Source of the DNA: Kocuria dechangensis
Lineage (GTDB): Bacteria > Actinomycetota > Actinomycetes > Actinomycetales > Micrococcaceae
Direction: 5' to 3'
Length of the DNA: 64,000 nt
Assembly (NCBI RefSeq): GCF_014636775.1
Contig: NZ_BMEQ01000001.1
Span: 248,001-312,000 of the forward strand
In this document: piece after piece, positions 26,492 to 35,591 of the stretch
Layout: the number at the start of each line of letters is the position of its first letter
Position numbering within the stretch: position 1 is the first letter of the stretch
Translations under genes and position numbers: made by a program
Notes under the pieces: model-generated
Told to the model about the DNA's origin: nothing
Seen by the model: the letters and a program-made list of their open reading frames with translations, nothing else
Databases searched by the model: none

Positions 26492-28258
26492 TCAGAGGCC
26501 CAGGGCCGCCCGGAGCTCGGCGCGGATCCGCTCCAGCGTGCGGGCCGCCTCGGCGCGCGCGGCGGGCAGCCCGGCCCGGTCCGCGACCGGGGTGACGACC
26601 TCCAGGTAGCACTTGAGCTTCGGCTCGGTCCCGGAGGGGCGCACCACCACGCGGGTGTCGTCCCGGGTGCGCAGGCGCAGCCCCTCCGTGGGCGGCAGCC
26701 CGCTGTCCGGGGAGCTGAGGTCGGCGACCTCCACGACCTCGGAGCCGCCGAGGGCTGCCGGGGGAGCGGCGCGCAGCGCCGTGGTCATCGCCGGGATCAG
26801 GGCGAGGTCCGCCACCCGGACGCTCAGCTGGTCCGTCGAGTGCAGGCCGTGGGCGAGGGCGAGGTCGTCCAGCACGTCCTGCAGCGTCCGGCCCTCCGCC
26901 CGCAGGTCGTCGGCCAGCACGGCCACCGCCACCGCGGCGCTGATCCCGTCCTTGTCCTTGACGAGCTCCGGGGCCACGCAGTAGCCCAGGGCCTCCTCGT
27001 AGCCGTAGACCAGGCCCGGCACCCGGGCGATCCACTTGAAGCCGGTCAGGGTCTCCCGGTGCTCGATCCCGGCCGCCGCCGCGATCCGGCCCAGCAACCG
27101 GGAGGAGACGATCGAGTTCGCGAACACGGCCCCGCGGGTCCGGCCGGCCAGCCGCTCGGCGGCGGCGTGGCCCAGCAGGGCCCCCACCTCGTCCCCGCGC
27201 AGCATCCGCCAGCCCTGCGCCCCGGCGCTCCCGTCGGCCACCGGAACGGTCACAGGGACGGCCACGGCCACCCGGTCGGCGTCGGGGTCGTTGGCGAGCA
27301 CCAGGTCGGCGCCCACCGCGCGGGCCGCGGCCAGCGCGAGGTCCAGGGCGCCGGGCTCCTCGGGGTTCGGGAAGGCGACGGTGGGGAAGTCGGGGTCCGG
27401 CTCGGCCTGCTCCGCGACCACGTGCACGTCGGCGAACCCGGCACGCCGCAGCGCCTCCGTCGTCGTCGCCCCGCCCACGCCGTGCATGGGGGTGAGGACG
27501 ATCCGCAGCGGACGGCCCGTCCGCCCGGAGGCCGGGACGACCGCGTCCAGGTAGTCCCGGGCGATCGACGCCGGGAGGACGCTCCACCCGTCCTCGGCAC
27601 GGGGGATCTCCTGCACGGGCCCCACGGCGGCGATCTGCTGGGCGATCATCCTGTCGTAGGGCGCGACGATCTGGCAGCCGCGGGCGGCGGGCTCCACGGC
27701 GCGCCCGCCCAGGTAGACCTTGTAGCCGTTGTCCGCGGGCGGGTTGTGGCTCGCAGTGACCATGACGCCCACCTCGGCGTCGAACGCCCGCACCGCCCAG
27801 GCCAGGACGGGCGTGGGCAGGGCCGAGGGCATCAGCATCGTCTCGATCCCCGCGGCGGTGAGCACGGCGGCGGTGTCCCGGGCGAAGACGTCCGAGTTGT
27901 GCCGGGCGTCGTAGCCGACGACGGCGCGCGGGGGGCGCCCCGAGCCGGCGGCGCTGTCCACGGTCACGGCCGTGACGTGGGCCGCGAGCCCGGCGGCGGC
28001 GCGCAGGACCACGACGCGGTTCATCCGCATGGGCCCGGCGCCCAGCGCGGCGCGCAGCCCGGCGGTGCCGAACTGCAGGGACCCGGAGAAGCGGTCGGCG
28101 AGCTCCTCGCGGGCCGCCCCGTCCCCGGCCCCGGCCGCCTCGGTCAGGGCGTCGAGCTCGGCGCGCGTGACGGGGTCGGGGTCGGCCGCGCTCCACGCGC
28201 GGGCGGCGGCGAGCAGGTCGTCGAGCGGGTCGGCGGCGGTGCGGTGGGGGGTGGTCAT
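26492..28258 (-). CDS. Phosphoglucomutase/phosphomannomutase family enzyme (phosphohexomutase)
   Basis: A 588-residue alpha-D-phosphohexomutase interconverting hexose (or pentose) 1- and 6-phosphates. Domain landmarks: FGTAGLRAALGAGPMRMN near the N-terminus; GVMVTASHNPPADNGYKVY with the phosphorylated catalytic Ser; the magnesium loop NDPDADRVAVAV; and the phosphate-binding RPSGTEPKLKCYLE near the C-terminus. Length and motifs match the PgcA/PMM2L type. ATG 28258 follows AGGAGAGG. punA lies about 100 bases upstream on the same strand. With deoC in the window, phosphopentomutase activity for nucleoside catabolism is a possible alternative role. Confidence 0.92.
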   Translation of the reverse strand: MTTPHRTAADPLDDLLAAARAWSAADPDPVTRAELDALTEAAGAGDGAAREELADRFSGSLQFGTAGLRAALGAGPMRMNRVVVLRAAAGLAAHVTAVTVDSAAGSGRPPRAVVGYDARHNSDVFARDTAAVLTAAGIETMLMPSALPTPVLAWAVRAFDAEVGVMVTASHNPPADNGYKVYLGGRAVEPAARGCQIVAPYDRMIAQQIAAVGPVQEIPRAEDGWSVLPASIARDYLDAVVPASGRTGRPLRIVLTPMHGVGGATTTEALRRAGFADVHVVAEQAEPDPDFPTVAFPNPEEPGALDLALAAARAVGADLVLANDPDADRVAVAVPVTVPVADGSAGAQGWRMLRGDEVGALLGHAAAERLAGRTRGAVFANSIVSSRLLGRIAAAAGIEHRETLTGFKWIARVPGLVYGYEEALGYCVAPELVKDKDGISAAVAVAVLADDLRAEGRTLQDVLDDLALAHGLHSTDQLSVRVADLALIPAMTTALRAAPPAALGGSEVVEVADLSSPDSGLPPTEGLRLRTRDDTRVVVRPSGTEPKLKCYLEVVTPVADRAGLPAARAEAARTLERIRAELRAALGL

Positions 28259-28356
28259 GGGGTCCTCTCCTGCGGGGGCGGGTCCGGCGGCCCGGTGCAC
28301 GGGCTCTGCGGACGGGCTCTGCCGGCGGGCTCTGCGAGCCGGCTCGGACGTGGTGC

Positions 28357-29178
28357 TCAGAGCTCCGCGACGATCCGGGCCAGCAGCTCCGAGATCCGGG
28401 GGCCGGCGGCCCGCCCGGCCTCGAGCACCTCCTCGTGGGAGAGCGGGGTCGCGGAGATGCCCGCCGCCTGGTTGGTCACCAGGGAGATGCCGAACACCTC
28501 CATCCCGGCGTGCCGGGCGGCGATGGCCTCCAGCGCGGTGGACATGCCGACGAGGTCGGCGCCGAGCACGCCGGCCATCCGGACCTCGGCGGGGGTCTCG
28601 TAGTGCGGGCCGGTGAACTGGGCGTAGACGCCCTCGTCGAGCGAGGGGTCCACGCGCCGGGCCAGCTCCCGGAGCCGCGGCGAGTACAGGTCGGTGAGGT
28701 CCACGAACGTGGCCCCCTCCAGGGGGGAGCGGCCGGTGAGGTTGAGGTGGTCGCGGATGAGCACCGGCGTGCCGGGGCCCCAGGCCGGGTCCAGGCCGCC
28801 GCACCCGTTGGTGAGGACCATGGTGCGGGCGCCGGCGGCGGCCGCGGTGCGGACCCCGTGGACGACGGCGCGCACGCCGCGGCCCTCGTAGAAGTGCGTG
28901 CGGGCCCCGATCACCAGGGCGTGCTTGCCGGCGGCCGTGCGGATCGATCGGAGCGTGCCCACGTGCCCCTCGAGGGCCGGCCGGGTGAAGCCGGGGATCT
29001 CGTCGGCGGGGACCTCGGCGACGGTCTCGCCCAGGAGGTCGGCCGCCTGCCCCCAGCCCGAGCCCAGGGTCAGGGCGAGGTCGTGGGTCTCGACGCCGGT
29101 GGCCCGGCGGAGGACGGCCGCGGCCTCGCGGGCCAGCTCGAAGGGGTCGGACTCGGGGGTGCTCTGCTGGTTCTCCAC
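28357..29178 (-). CDS. punA: Purine nucleoside phosphorylase
   Basis: Trimeric-type purine nucleoside phosphorylase, 273 residues, splitting purine (deoxy)nucleosides with phosphate. TLGSGWGQAADLLG is the phosphate-binding start. GRTHFYEG is represented by GARTHFYEGRG. VLTNGCGGLDPAW, YAQFTGPHYETPAEVRM and GMSTALEAIAARHAGM with SLVTNQAAGIS carry the purine and ribose contacts, including the conserved Glu and Asn. GTG 29178 is chosen; no ribosome site is visible, but TAGTCT on the minus strand (29191-29186) lies seven bases upstream, fitting a leaderless transcript. It is divergent from lpdA across 92 bases. Confidence 0.93.
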   Translation of the reverse strand: MENQQSTPESDPFELAREAAAVLRRATGVETHDLALTLGSGWGQAADLLGETVAEVPADEIPGFTRPALEGHVGTLRSIRTAAGKHALVIGARTHFYEGRGVRAVVHGVRTAAAAGARTMVLTNGCGGLDPAWGPGTPVLIRDHLNLTGRSPLEGATFVDLTDLYSPRLRELARRVDPSLDEGVYAQFTGPHYETPAEVRMAGVLGADLVGMSTALEAIAARHAGMEVFGISLVTNQAAGISATPLSHEEVLEAGRAAGPRISELLARIVAEL

Positions 29179-29270
29179 CCGCCGCAGACTACCGCACGCC
29201 CCCGCGCCGGACGGGCACCGGCCGAGCCCGCCGGTTCCCGCGCCGGATGCGCACCTGCAAGAATGGCACG

Positions 29271-30692
29271 GTGACTGCACACAGCGAATTCACCATCCAG
29301 AAACTGGTCATCATCGGCGGCGGCCCCGGGGGCTACGAGGCGGCGCTGGTCGCCGCGAGCCTCGGCGCCGAGGTGACGATCATCGAGAACCAGGGTCTGG
29401 GCGGGTCCGCCGTGCTGACGGACGTGGTCCCCTCGAAGACGCTCATCGCGTCCGCCGACGCCATGACCCGCTTCGCCGACGCCGCGGACCTCGGGGTGCA
29501 CGTGCGCGGCAGCAAGGACGGCAACGAGATCAACGACCTCGCGGTGGACCTCGACAAGGTGAACACCCGTCTGCTGCGCCTGGCCGCGACCCAGTCCCGG
29601 GACATCAAGCGCGGGCTCGAGCGCGTGGGGGTGCGCGTGATCGCGGGCACCGGGAAGCTGCTGAGCCCCACCTGCGTGCAGGTCACCACCGACGACGGCC
29701 TCGAGTACGACCTCGACGCCCAGGCCGTCCTCCTCGCCGTGGGCGCCTATCCCCGCGAGCTGCCCAGCGCCCGGCCGGACGGGGAGCGGATCTTCAACTG
29801 GAAGCAGCTCTACCACCTGCGCGAGGTCCCGGAGCACATGATCGTCGTCGGCTCCGGGGTCACCGGCGCCGAGTTCGCCTCCGCCTACCGCGGCCTCGGC
29901 GCGGAGGTCACCCTCGTCTCCTCCCGCGACCAGGTGCTCCCGGGCGAGGACGAGGACGCCGCCACCGTGCTGGAGAACGTCTTCGAGCGCCGCGGGATGA
30001 ACGTCCTCGCCCGCTCCCGCGCCGAGGCCGTCGAGCGCACCGACGACGGCGTGGTCGTGACCCTCGCCGACGGGCGCAAGGTCGCCGGGTCCCACTGCCT
30101 CGTGGCCGTCGGGGCGATCCCGGCGACCTCGGGCCTCGGCCTCGAGGAGGTCGGCGTGGGCCTCGCCGAGTCCGGCCACATCAAGGTGGACGGCGTCTCC
30201 CGCACCACCGTGCCGGGGATCTACGCCGTGGGGGACTGCACCGGCGTGCTCCCGCTGGCCTCGGTCGCCGCCATGCAGGGCCGGATCGCCGTGGCCCACC
30301 TGATGGGCGACGCCGTCAAGCCGCTGCGCACCCACCTGGTGGCGTCCAACATCTTCACCTCGCCCGAGATCGCCTCCGTGGGCGTGAGCGAGAAGTCCAT
30401 CCACGACGGCACGTACCAGGCGGACACGATCATGCTGAAGCTCAGCACCAACCCGCGCGCCAAGATGATGGCGGTCGAGGACGGCTTCGTGAAGATCTTC
30501 TCCCGCAAGGGCTCCGGGACCGTGATCGGCGGCGTGGTGGTGGGCCCCCGCGCCTCCGAGCTGATCTTCCCGATCTCCATCGCGGTGACGCACAAGCTGC
30601 ACGTCGACGACCTCGCGGACACCTTCACGATCTACCCGTCGCTGTCGGGCTCGATCTCGGAGGCCGCCCGGCGCCTGCACGTGCACGTCTGA
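29271..30692 (+). CDS. lpdA: NAD(P)H-quinone dehydrogenase of the LpdA type (disulfide-less flavoprotein)
   Basis: A 473-residue member of the pyridine nucleotide-disulfide reductase family. KLVIIGGGPGGYEAALVAASLGAEVTI binds FAD, HMIVVGSGVTGAEFASAYRGLG binds NAD(P), and IYAVGDCTGVLPLASVAAMQG is the second FAD contact. The position of the redox disulfide reads GLGGSAVLTDVVPSKT, so both active Cys are absent. This excludes lipoamide dehydrogenase and fits LpdA (Rv3303c type), a quinone reductase. GTG 29271 has no ribosome site, and AAGAAT six bases upstream is a weak leaderless -10. It ends at a strong hairpin. Confidence 0.9.
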   Translation: MTAHSEFTIQKLVIIGGGPGGYEAALVAASLGAEVTIIENQGLGGSAVLTDVVPSKTLIASADAMTRFADAADLGVHVRGSKDGNEINDLAVDLDKVNTRLLRLAATQSRDIKRGLERVGVRVIAGTGKLLSPTCVQVTTDDGLEYDLDAQAVLLAVGAYPRELPSARPDGERIFNWKQLYHLREVPEHMIVVGSGVTGAEFASAYRGLGAEVTLVSSRDQVLPGEDEDAATVLENVFERRGMNVLARSRAEAVERTDDGVVVTLADGRKVAGSHCLVAVGAIPATSGLGLEEVGVGLAESGHIKVDGVSRTTVPGIYAVGDCTGVLPLASVAAMQGRIAVAHLMGDAVKPLRTHLVASNIFTSPEIASVGVSEKSIHDGTYQADTIMLKLSTNPRAKMMAVEDGFVKIFSRKGSGTVIGGVVVGPRASELIFPISIAVTHKLHVDDLADTFTIYPSLSGSISEAARRLHVHV

Positions 30693-30715
30693 GCGCCGGG
30701 AACTCCTGCCGCGAC

Positions 30716-30762
30716 GAACGCGGAACGGCCGCATCCGTGCAGGATGCGGCCGTTCCGCGTTC
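30716..30762. terminator. Bidirectional hairpin terminator, 21-bp perfect stem
   Basis: Arms 30716-30736 and 30742-30762 are exactly complementary with a GTGCA loop. They separate convergent lpdA and the MHS transporter gene. Confidence 0.85.
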
Positions 30763-30776
30763 TCGGGTGTTCGGGG

Positions 30777-32189
30777 TCAGCGGCGGGTGACCACGTTCTC
30801 CATGTCGACGTCCCGGGTCTCGGGGGAGAGCCAGAGGGCGACGAGGGTCAGCACCGCGCCGAAGGCGAGGTACAGCCCCACCGCGCCCACGCCGTGGTTC
30901 GCGTTGAGGTACACGGCGATGTACGGGGTGATGGCCGCGCCGAGGATGGACGCCACGTTGTAGGAGATGCCGGAGCCGGTGTAGCGCACGTTCGTGGGGA
31001 ACAGCTCCGGCAGGATCGCGGACATGGAGCCGAAGGTCAGGCCCATGAGGGTCATGCCGATGGTCAGGAAGACCAGGACGCGGCCCATGCTGACGTCGGC
31101 GCCGGTGCCCACGGACGCCGGGTCCATGACCAGCCCGAAGCCGAGGCCGAAGAGCAGGATCGCGGTGGTGATGACCAGCTGGGAGCTGCGCCGGCCGAAG
31201 CGGTCGGCGAGCCACCCGGACACGGGCACCATCGCGGCGAACAGCAGCACGGCCAGCAGCTGGAGCACCAGGAAGTCGCGGTAGGGGATGCCCAGGCCGC
31301 CGTTCTCCGGCTTGCCGATGCCGTAGGACAGGATCCAGGCGGTCATCAGGTAGAAGAGCACGTAGGTGGCGAGCATGATGAACGTGCCCTGGATGATCTG
31401 CAGCCACGAGGTCCTGAACACCGCGGCCAGCGGGCTCTGCACCTTCTGGCCCTGCTCCACGGCCTTCTGGAAGACCGGGGTCTCCTCGAGCTTGAAGCGC
31501 ACCCAGAGGCCCAGCACGACCATGACCACGGAGGCCAGGAACGGGATGCGCCAGCCCCAGGTGAGGAAGGGGTGGTCCGCGCCCTGCTCGGCGACGGAGA
31601 CGAAGCCCATCACGAGGGTGAGCACCAGGAAGAAGCCGTTGGCCAGGATGAAGCCGAACGGGGCGCCGAGCTGGGGCCACATGGCGGCGCGCGCCCGCTT
31701 GCCCTCCTCGGCGTACTCGGTGGCCAGCAGGGCGGCGCCGGACCACTCGCCGCCGAGGCCCAGGCCCTGGCAGAAGCGCAGGATGGTCAGCAGCAGCGGG
31801 GCCCAGATGCCGATCGAGTAGTACGTGGGCAGCAGGCCGATGAGGAAGGTGGCGATGCCCATGGTCAGCAGCGCGCCGATCAGGGTGGCCTTGCGGCCGA
31901 TCCGGTCGCCGAAGTGCCCGAAGATCACGGAGCCGATCGGGCGGGCGATGAACGCCGCCGCGAAGGTGGCCATGGAGGCGAGCAGCTTGGCGGTGTCGTC
32001 CTGGCCCGTGAAGAACAGGGCCGGGAACACGGCGACGGCCGCGGTGGCGTAGACGTAGAAGTCGTAGAACTCGATCGTGGTGCCCACGAGGGACGCCATG
32101 ATCACCCGGCTGCGGGGAACGCGGGGGGAGAGCGGGAGGGCGGGGGCGGTCGCGGGAGTGGCGTCCGGCCCGGTCACCGAAGAGGACAT
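30777..32189 (-). CDS. Metabolite:H+ symporter (MHS) family MFS transporter
   Basis: A 470-residue, twelve-helix transporter of the ProP/ShiA/KgtP group. SLVGTTIEFYDFYVYATAAV is the characteristic first helix. RPIGSVIFGHFGDRIGRK is the MFS loop 2-3 motif, and RFCQGLGLGGEWSGAALLATEYA is helix 4 of the MHS group. The cytoplasmic termini are short and hydrophilic. ATG 32189 has GAGG seven bases upstream. Substrates in this group include proline/betaine, shikimate, citrate and 2-oxoglutarate, and nothing here selects one. A direct repeat at 32251-32279 may be its operator. Confidence 0.92.
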   Translation of the reverse strand: MSSSVTGPDATPATAPALPLSPRVPRSRVIMASLVGTTIEFYDFYVYATAAVAVFPALFFTGQDDTAKLLASMATFAAAFIARPIGSVIFGHFGDRIGRKATLIGALLTMGIATFLIGLLPTYYSIGIWAPLLLTILRFCQGLGLGGEWSGAALLATEYAEEGKRARAAMWPQLGAPFGFILANGFFLVLTLVMGFVSVAEQGADHPFLTWGWRIPFLASVVMVVLGLWVRFKLEETPVFQKAVEQGQKVQSPLAAVFRTSWLQIIQGTFIMLATYVLFYLMTAWILSYGIGKPENGGLGIPYRDFLVLQLLAVLLFAAMVPVSGWLADRFGRRSSQLVITTAILLFGLGFGLVMDPASVGTGADVSMGRVLVFLTIGMTLMGLTFGSMSAILPELFPTNVRYTGSGISYNVASILGAAITPYIAVYLNANHGVGAVGLYLAFGAVLTLVALWLSPETRDVDMENVVTRR

Positions 32190-32250
32190 GGGGAAACCTC
32201 GGCTGTAGCGATGGGTGTGGTCAAACCAAGGATGCTACGTCCATCATCCG

Positions 32251-32279
32251 CATGGTGAATGCTCTGTCTCACATGGTGA
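32251..32279 (-). promoter_or_regulatory. Direct repeat CATGGTGA, 21-bp period, upstream of the MHS transporter
   Basis: CATGGTGA occurs at 32251-32258 and 32272-32279, two helical turns apart, 62-90 bases upstream of the transporter start. It is a candidate site for a regulator bound on one face of the helix. Confidence 0.35.
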
Positions 32280-32288
32280 GAAGGATCT

Positions 32289-32315
32289 GGCGGCGCGGTT
32301 CCCCGCCGCGCCGCC
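32289..32315 (-). terminator. Hairpin terminator of the carboxylase alpha gene
   Basis: GGCGGCGCGG at 32289-32298 pairs with CCGCGCCGCC at 32306-32315 around a 7-base loop, immediately after the carboxylase stop (32323, minus strand). Confidence 0.6.
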
Positions 32316-32322
32316 GGGGTGC

Positions 32323-34116
32323 TCAGGAGATGGTGGCCAGCACCGTGCCGGCGGAGACGGTGTCCCCGGGGCTGACGGTGAGCCCCGAGACCGTGCCGGC
32401 CTTGTGGGCGGTGAGCGGCTGCTCCATCTTCATGGCCTCGAGGACCACCACGAGGTCGCCCTCGGCCACCTCGTCGCCGTTGTCGACGGCGATCTTCACG
32501 ATGGTGCCCTGCATGGGCGAGGTGAGGCCGTCGCCGCCGGCGGCGGCCTTGGTCCCGCCGCGGGCCGCCCGGGACTTGCGCGGCTTGCCCGCCGTGCCGT
32601 TGGCCTTGGGCGCCCCCGGGAGGGCGGGGAGCACGACCTCGAGCCGCTTGCCGGCGACCTCCACGACGATGGCCTGGCGCTCCTCCGCCTCGGGAGCGGC
32701 CTGGGGCTCGGCCTCGAAGGGCCGGATCGTGTTGTCGAACTCCGTCTCGATCCAGCGCGTGTGCACGCGGAACGGGGAGCCGTCCTCCGGGGCGAACGCC
32801 GGGTCGGCGACGACGGCGCGGTGGAACGGCACGACCGTGGGCATGCCCTCGATCTGCAGCTCCGCCAGGGCCCGGCGGGAGCGCTCGAGCGCCTGGCGGC
32901 GGGTCGCGCCGGTGACGATCAGCTTGGCGAGCATGGAGTCGAAGTTCCCGCCCACGGTCTCCCCGGCCTCCACGCCGGTGTCCACGCGCACGCCCGGGCC
33001 GCTCGGCAGCGCGAGGGCGGAGAGGGTGCCGGGGGAGGGCATGAAGTTCCGCCCCGGGTCCTCGCCGTTGATCCGGAACTCGATCGAGTGCCCGCGCACC
33101 GCGGGGTCGTCGTAGCCGAGCTCCTCGCCGCGGGCCAGCCGGAACTGCTCCCGGACCAGGTCAATGCCGGTGACCTCCTCGGAGACCGGGTGCTCGACCT
33201 GCAGGCGCGTGTTGACCTCGAGGAAGGAGATGGTCCCGTCCTGGCCCACCAGGAACTCGCACGTGCCGGCGCCCTGGTAGCCGGCCTCCCGCAGGATGGC
33301 CTTGGAGGACTCGTACAGCCGCCGGTTCTGCTCCTCGGTCAGGAACGGGGCCGGCGCCTCCTCGACGAGCTTCTGGTTGCGCCGCTGCAGCGAGCAGTCG
33401 CGGGTCGAGACGACCACCACATTGCCGTGGGCGTCGGCCAGGCACTGGGTCTCCACGTGCCGGGGGGCGTCGAGGAAGCGCTCCACGAAGCACTCGCCGC
33501 GGCCGAACGCCGCCGTGGCCTCCCGCACCGCGGACTCGAAGAGCTCGGGGATGTCCTCGCGGGAGCGCACGACCTTGATCCCGCGCCCGCCGCCGCCGAA
33601 CGCGGCCTTGATGGCGATGGGCAGGCCGTGCTCGTCGGCGAACGCGAGCACCTCCTCGGCGGAGTTCACGGGATCGGTGGTGCCGGGGACCTGCGGGGCG
33701 TCGACCTTCTCGGCGATGTGCCGGGCGGCCACCTTGTCGCCCAGCTTCGCGATCGCGGAGGGCGGCGGGCCGATCCAGGTCAGGCCGGCGTTGAGGACGG
33801 CCAGGGCGAAGTCGGCGTTCTCCGAGAGGAAGCCGTAGCCCGGGTGCACCGCGTCGGCCCCGGAGCGGGCGGCGACGTCGAGGATCTTGTCGGCCACCAG
33901 GTAGGACTCCGCGGCGGTGTTGCCGCCGAGCGCGTACGCCTCGTCGGCCATGCGGGCGTGCAGGCCGTCGCGGTCCGGATCGGCGTACACGGCCACGGAG
34001 GCGATGCCCTCGTCCCGTGCCGCGCGGATCACGCGCACGGCGATCTCGCCGCGGTTGGCGACGAGCACCTTCGTGATGGGGCGGATGGCGCCGTCCGCGG
34101 GACTGTTACCGGTCAC
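32323..34116 (-). CDS. Acyl-CoA carboxylase alpha chain (biotin carboxylase plus biotin carrier protein)
   Basis: A 597-residue two-domain subunit. Residues about 12-455 are biotin carboxylase: [34 protein letters not shown], the ATP-grasp loop [36 protein letters not shown] linker with a [11 protein letters not shown] basic stretch leads to the biotinyl domain (last about 75 residues) with [15 protein letters not shown], whose Lys is biotinylated. With AccD (43812-45395) and AccE it should carboxylate acetyl- or propionyl-CoA for lipid synthesis. GTG 34116 has AAGGAG eight bases upstream. maf lies upstream, and a palindrome lies between them. Confidence 0.96.
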   Translation of the reverse strand: MTGNSPADGAIRPITKVLVANRGEIAVRVIRAARDEGIASVAVYADPDRDGLHARMADEAYALGGNTAAESYLVADKILDVAARSGADAVHPGYGFLSENADFALAVLNAGLTWIGPPPSAIAKLGDKVAARHIAEKVDAPQVPGTTDPVNSAEEVLAFADEHGLPIAIKAAFGGGGRGIKVVRSREDIPELFESAVREATAAFGRGECFVERFLDAPRHVETQCLADAHGNVVVVSTRDCSLQRRNQKLVEEAPAPFLTEEQNRRLYESSKAILREAGYQGAGTCEFLVGQDGTISFLEVNTRLQVEHPVSEEVTGIDLVREQFRLARGEELGYDDPAVRGHSIEFRINGEDPGRNFMPSPGTLSALALPSGPGVRVDTGVEAGETVGGNFDSMLAKLIVTGATRRQALERSRRALAELQIEGMPTVVPFHRAVVADPAFAPEDGSPFRVHTRWIETEFDNTIRPFEAEPQAAPEAEERQAIVVEVAGKRLEVVLPALPGAPKANGTAGKPRKSRAARGGTKAAAGGDGLTSPMQGTIVKIAVDNGDEVAEGDLVVVLEAMKMEQPLTAHKAGTVSGLTVSPGDTVSAGTVLATIS

Positions 34117-34214
34117 GTCTCAACTCCTTGTCGAATCCTCCGATGCACTGTATTCCCCGGTGCGGCCGATCGCCCAACCACCGGGCGAGGGGGCCGGAAA
34201 TGGGCGGCGCTTTC

Positions 34215-34229
34215 TGTAGGAGTCCTACA
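34215..34229. promoter_or_regulatory. Perfect palindrome TGTAGGA-G-TCCTACA upstream of carboxylase alpha
   Basis: Seven-base arms with a one-base centre, 99 bases upstream of the carboxylase alpha start (34116). The identical 15-mer occurs at 45501-45515, 106 bases upstream of accD. This suggests one repressor for both genes, possibly FasR-like. Confidence 0.65.
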
Positions 34230-34270
34230 AAGCGGGGATCGGGATCCGGGCCGGGGCCCGGCCGCCGGGC

Positions 34271-34906
34271 TCAGCCGTGGGTCGTCCACAGCTGCGGGAC
34301 GGACACCCCGGTCTCCCGCAGCAGGGTCCTCAGGGTGCTCAGGCTCAGTCCGATGACGGCGTGCACGTCTCCCTCGACCCGGTCGACGAACGACGCGCCG
34401 AGGGAGTCGATGGTGAAGGACCCGGCGACCTCCAGCGGCTCGCCGGTGGCGACGTAGGCGGCGACCTCGTCGTCGGACATCTGCGCGAAGTGGACCTCCG
34501 CGCTCGCGGGGGCCCCGCCGCTGAAGCCGGTGCCGCCGTCGGCGGGGTCGCGGGTGTCGACGAGCCAGTGCCCGGTGTGCAGCACGCCGGAGCGCCCGCG
34601 CATGGCGCGGATCCGGGCCGTGGCCGTCGCGGGGTCCAGGGGCTTGCCGTGCACCTCGCCGCCGAACTCGAACACGGAGTCGCAGCCGATCACCAGCCCC
34701 CCGGCGGCCTCGGGCAGCCCCGCGACCGCCTCGGCCTTGGCCCGGGCCAGGAGCATCGCGGTCTCCTCGGGGCCGACCGCCCCCTGCTCGCGCACCACGG
34801 CGTCCTCGTCCACGTCGGAGACGAGGCGGTCGTGGCCGATCCCGGCGTCGGCGAGGAGCTTGGTGCGGGCGGGGGAGCGGGAGGCGAGGATCAGGCGTGG
34901 GGTCAC
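34271..34906 (-). CDS. maf: Maf family nucleotide pyrophosphatase
   Basis: A 211-residue Maf/YhdE-type enzyme that hydrolyses non-canonical or excess NTPs to NMP and pyrophosphate. RLILASRSPARTKLLADAGI is the Maf signature with the SxSPxR motif. GLVIGCDSVFEFGGEVHGKP holds the catalytic Asp region, and GSFTIDSLGASFVDRVEGD is the C-terminal signature. GTG 34906 is chosen because TATCCT (minus strand, 34918-34913) sits six bases upstream, so the message is probably leaderless; upstream in-frame codons lack support. Maf is usually linked to acyl-CoA carboxylase genes in actinobacteria, as here. Confidence 0.93.
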   Translation of the reverse strand: MTPRLILASRSPARTKLLADAGIGHDRLVSDVDEDAVVREQGAVGPEETAMLLARAKAEAVAGLPEAAGGLVIGCDSVFEFGGEVHGKPLDPATATARIRAMRGRSGVLHTGHWLVDTRDPADGGTGFSGGAPASAEVHFAQMSDDEVAAYVATGEPLEVAGSFTIDSLGASFVDRVEGDVHAVIGLSLSTLRTLLRETGVSVPQLWTTHG

Positions 34907-34987
34907 GGACCCAGGATACGCACCGCCCGCCCGGGCCTCCGTCTGCACCGAGGGGGCGCGTTCCGTCGGAACGGGGCGCCCGGACCG

Positions 34988-35080
34988 GCAGAACACGACC
35001 CCTCGGGAGGGTCAGGGCGCAGAACACGGCCCCTCGTCGGGGTCGGGGCGCAGAGCACGACCCCTCGGCGCGAGCCGGAG
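34988..35080. repeat. Three tandem 31-bp repeats with internal hairpins
   Basis: Units begin GCAGAACACGACCCCTCG at 34988, GCAGAACACGGCCCCTCG at 35019 and GCAGAGCACGACCCCTCG at 35050, each 31 bases apart. Units one and two contain a short inverted repeat (for example GACCCCTC/GGGAGGGTC). They lie between maf and the stop of the unknown gene at 35097, and may act as tandem terminators. Confidence 0.65.
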
Positions 35081-35096
35081 CCGGAGTGCGGCCCGG

Positions 35097-35591
35097 TCAG
35101 CCGCCGGTGGGGCGGGGCCTGCCGGTCCGGACCTCGGCCAGGTGCTCCAGGATGTGGCGGGGCGTCGGCCCCGTGATGCGGAGCTCGACGGCGCCGTGGT
35201 GGCCGTGGGCGGCGAGGAGGCCGGTGAGGGCACGGAGGTGGGCGTCCCGGCGCCCGACGATGCGGTGGCGGTCGTAGGCGCGGGCGGTGGCCTCGGACCA
35301 CGTCCAGGCCGGGGTGCCCTCCGTGAGGGCCGCCGTGTCGTCGTCCCAGTCGGCGGGCACGTCCCCCCTCGCCACGGCGTCGACGGTCAGGGCGTGGAGG
35401 ACCGCGGGATCCGGGGCCAGCGTCACCGAGGAGGCCGGCTCCCGGAGCTCGGCGGCGGCGAGGACCAGCCCGTGCTCCGCCGCCCAGGCCCGGAGGGCGG
35501 CGAGCAGGTCGGCGCGGTCCGGGAGCGTCGTGCCGCGGGCGTCGTCGGAGGGCTCGTGCGCGGGGGTCGGGCGCCCGGCGGGCTCGTCCAA
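35097..35591 (-). CDS. Conserved-looking protein of unknown function
   Basis: A soluble 164-residue protein without signal peptide, membrane segment or Cys. The N-terminus is Pro/Asp-rich and disordered. From about residue 27 it is Ala/Leu-rich and helical (DLLAALRAWAAEHGLVLAAAELRE), with HRIVGRRDAHLRALTGLLAAHGHHGAVELRITG and PRHILEHLAEVRTG near the end. I do not recognise a family. TTG 35591 is chosen because AAAGGAA precedes it by about six bases; no ATG or GTG in frame is better placed. Third-position GC supports coding. It lies downstream of the aldehyde dehydrogenase gene on the same strand, beyond two hairpins. Confidence 0.6.
   Translation of the reverse strand: MDEPAGRPTPAHEPSDDARGTTLPDRADLLAALRAWAAEHGLVLAAAELREPASSVTLAPDPAVLHALTVDAVARGDVPADWDDDTAALTEGTPAWTWSEATARAYDRHRIVGRRDAHLRALTGLLAAHGHHGAVELRITGPTPRHILEHLAEVRTGRPRPTGG

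Noticed and set aside
29271-30692. Dihydrolipoamide dehydrogenase
   Set aside because: Both active-site cysteines are missing.
34988-35080. CRISPR array
   Set aside because: Repeats are contiguous 31-mers without unique spacers, and no cas genes are present.
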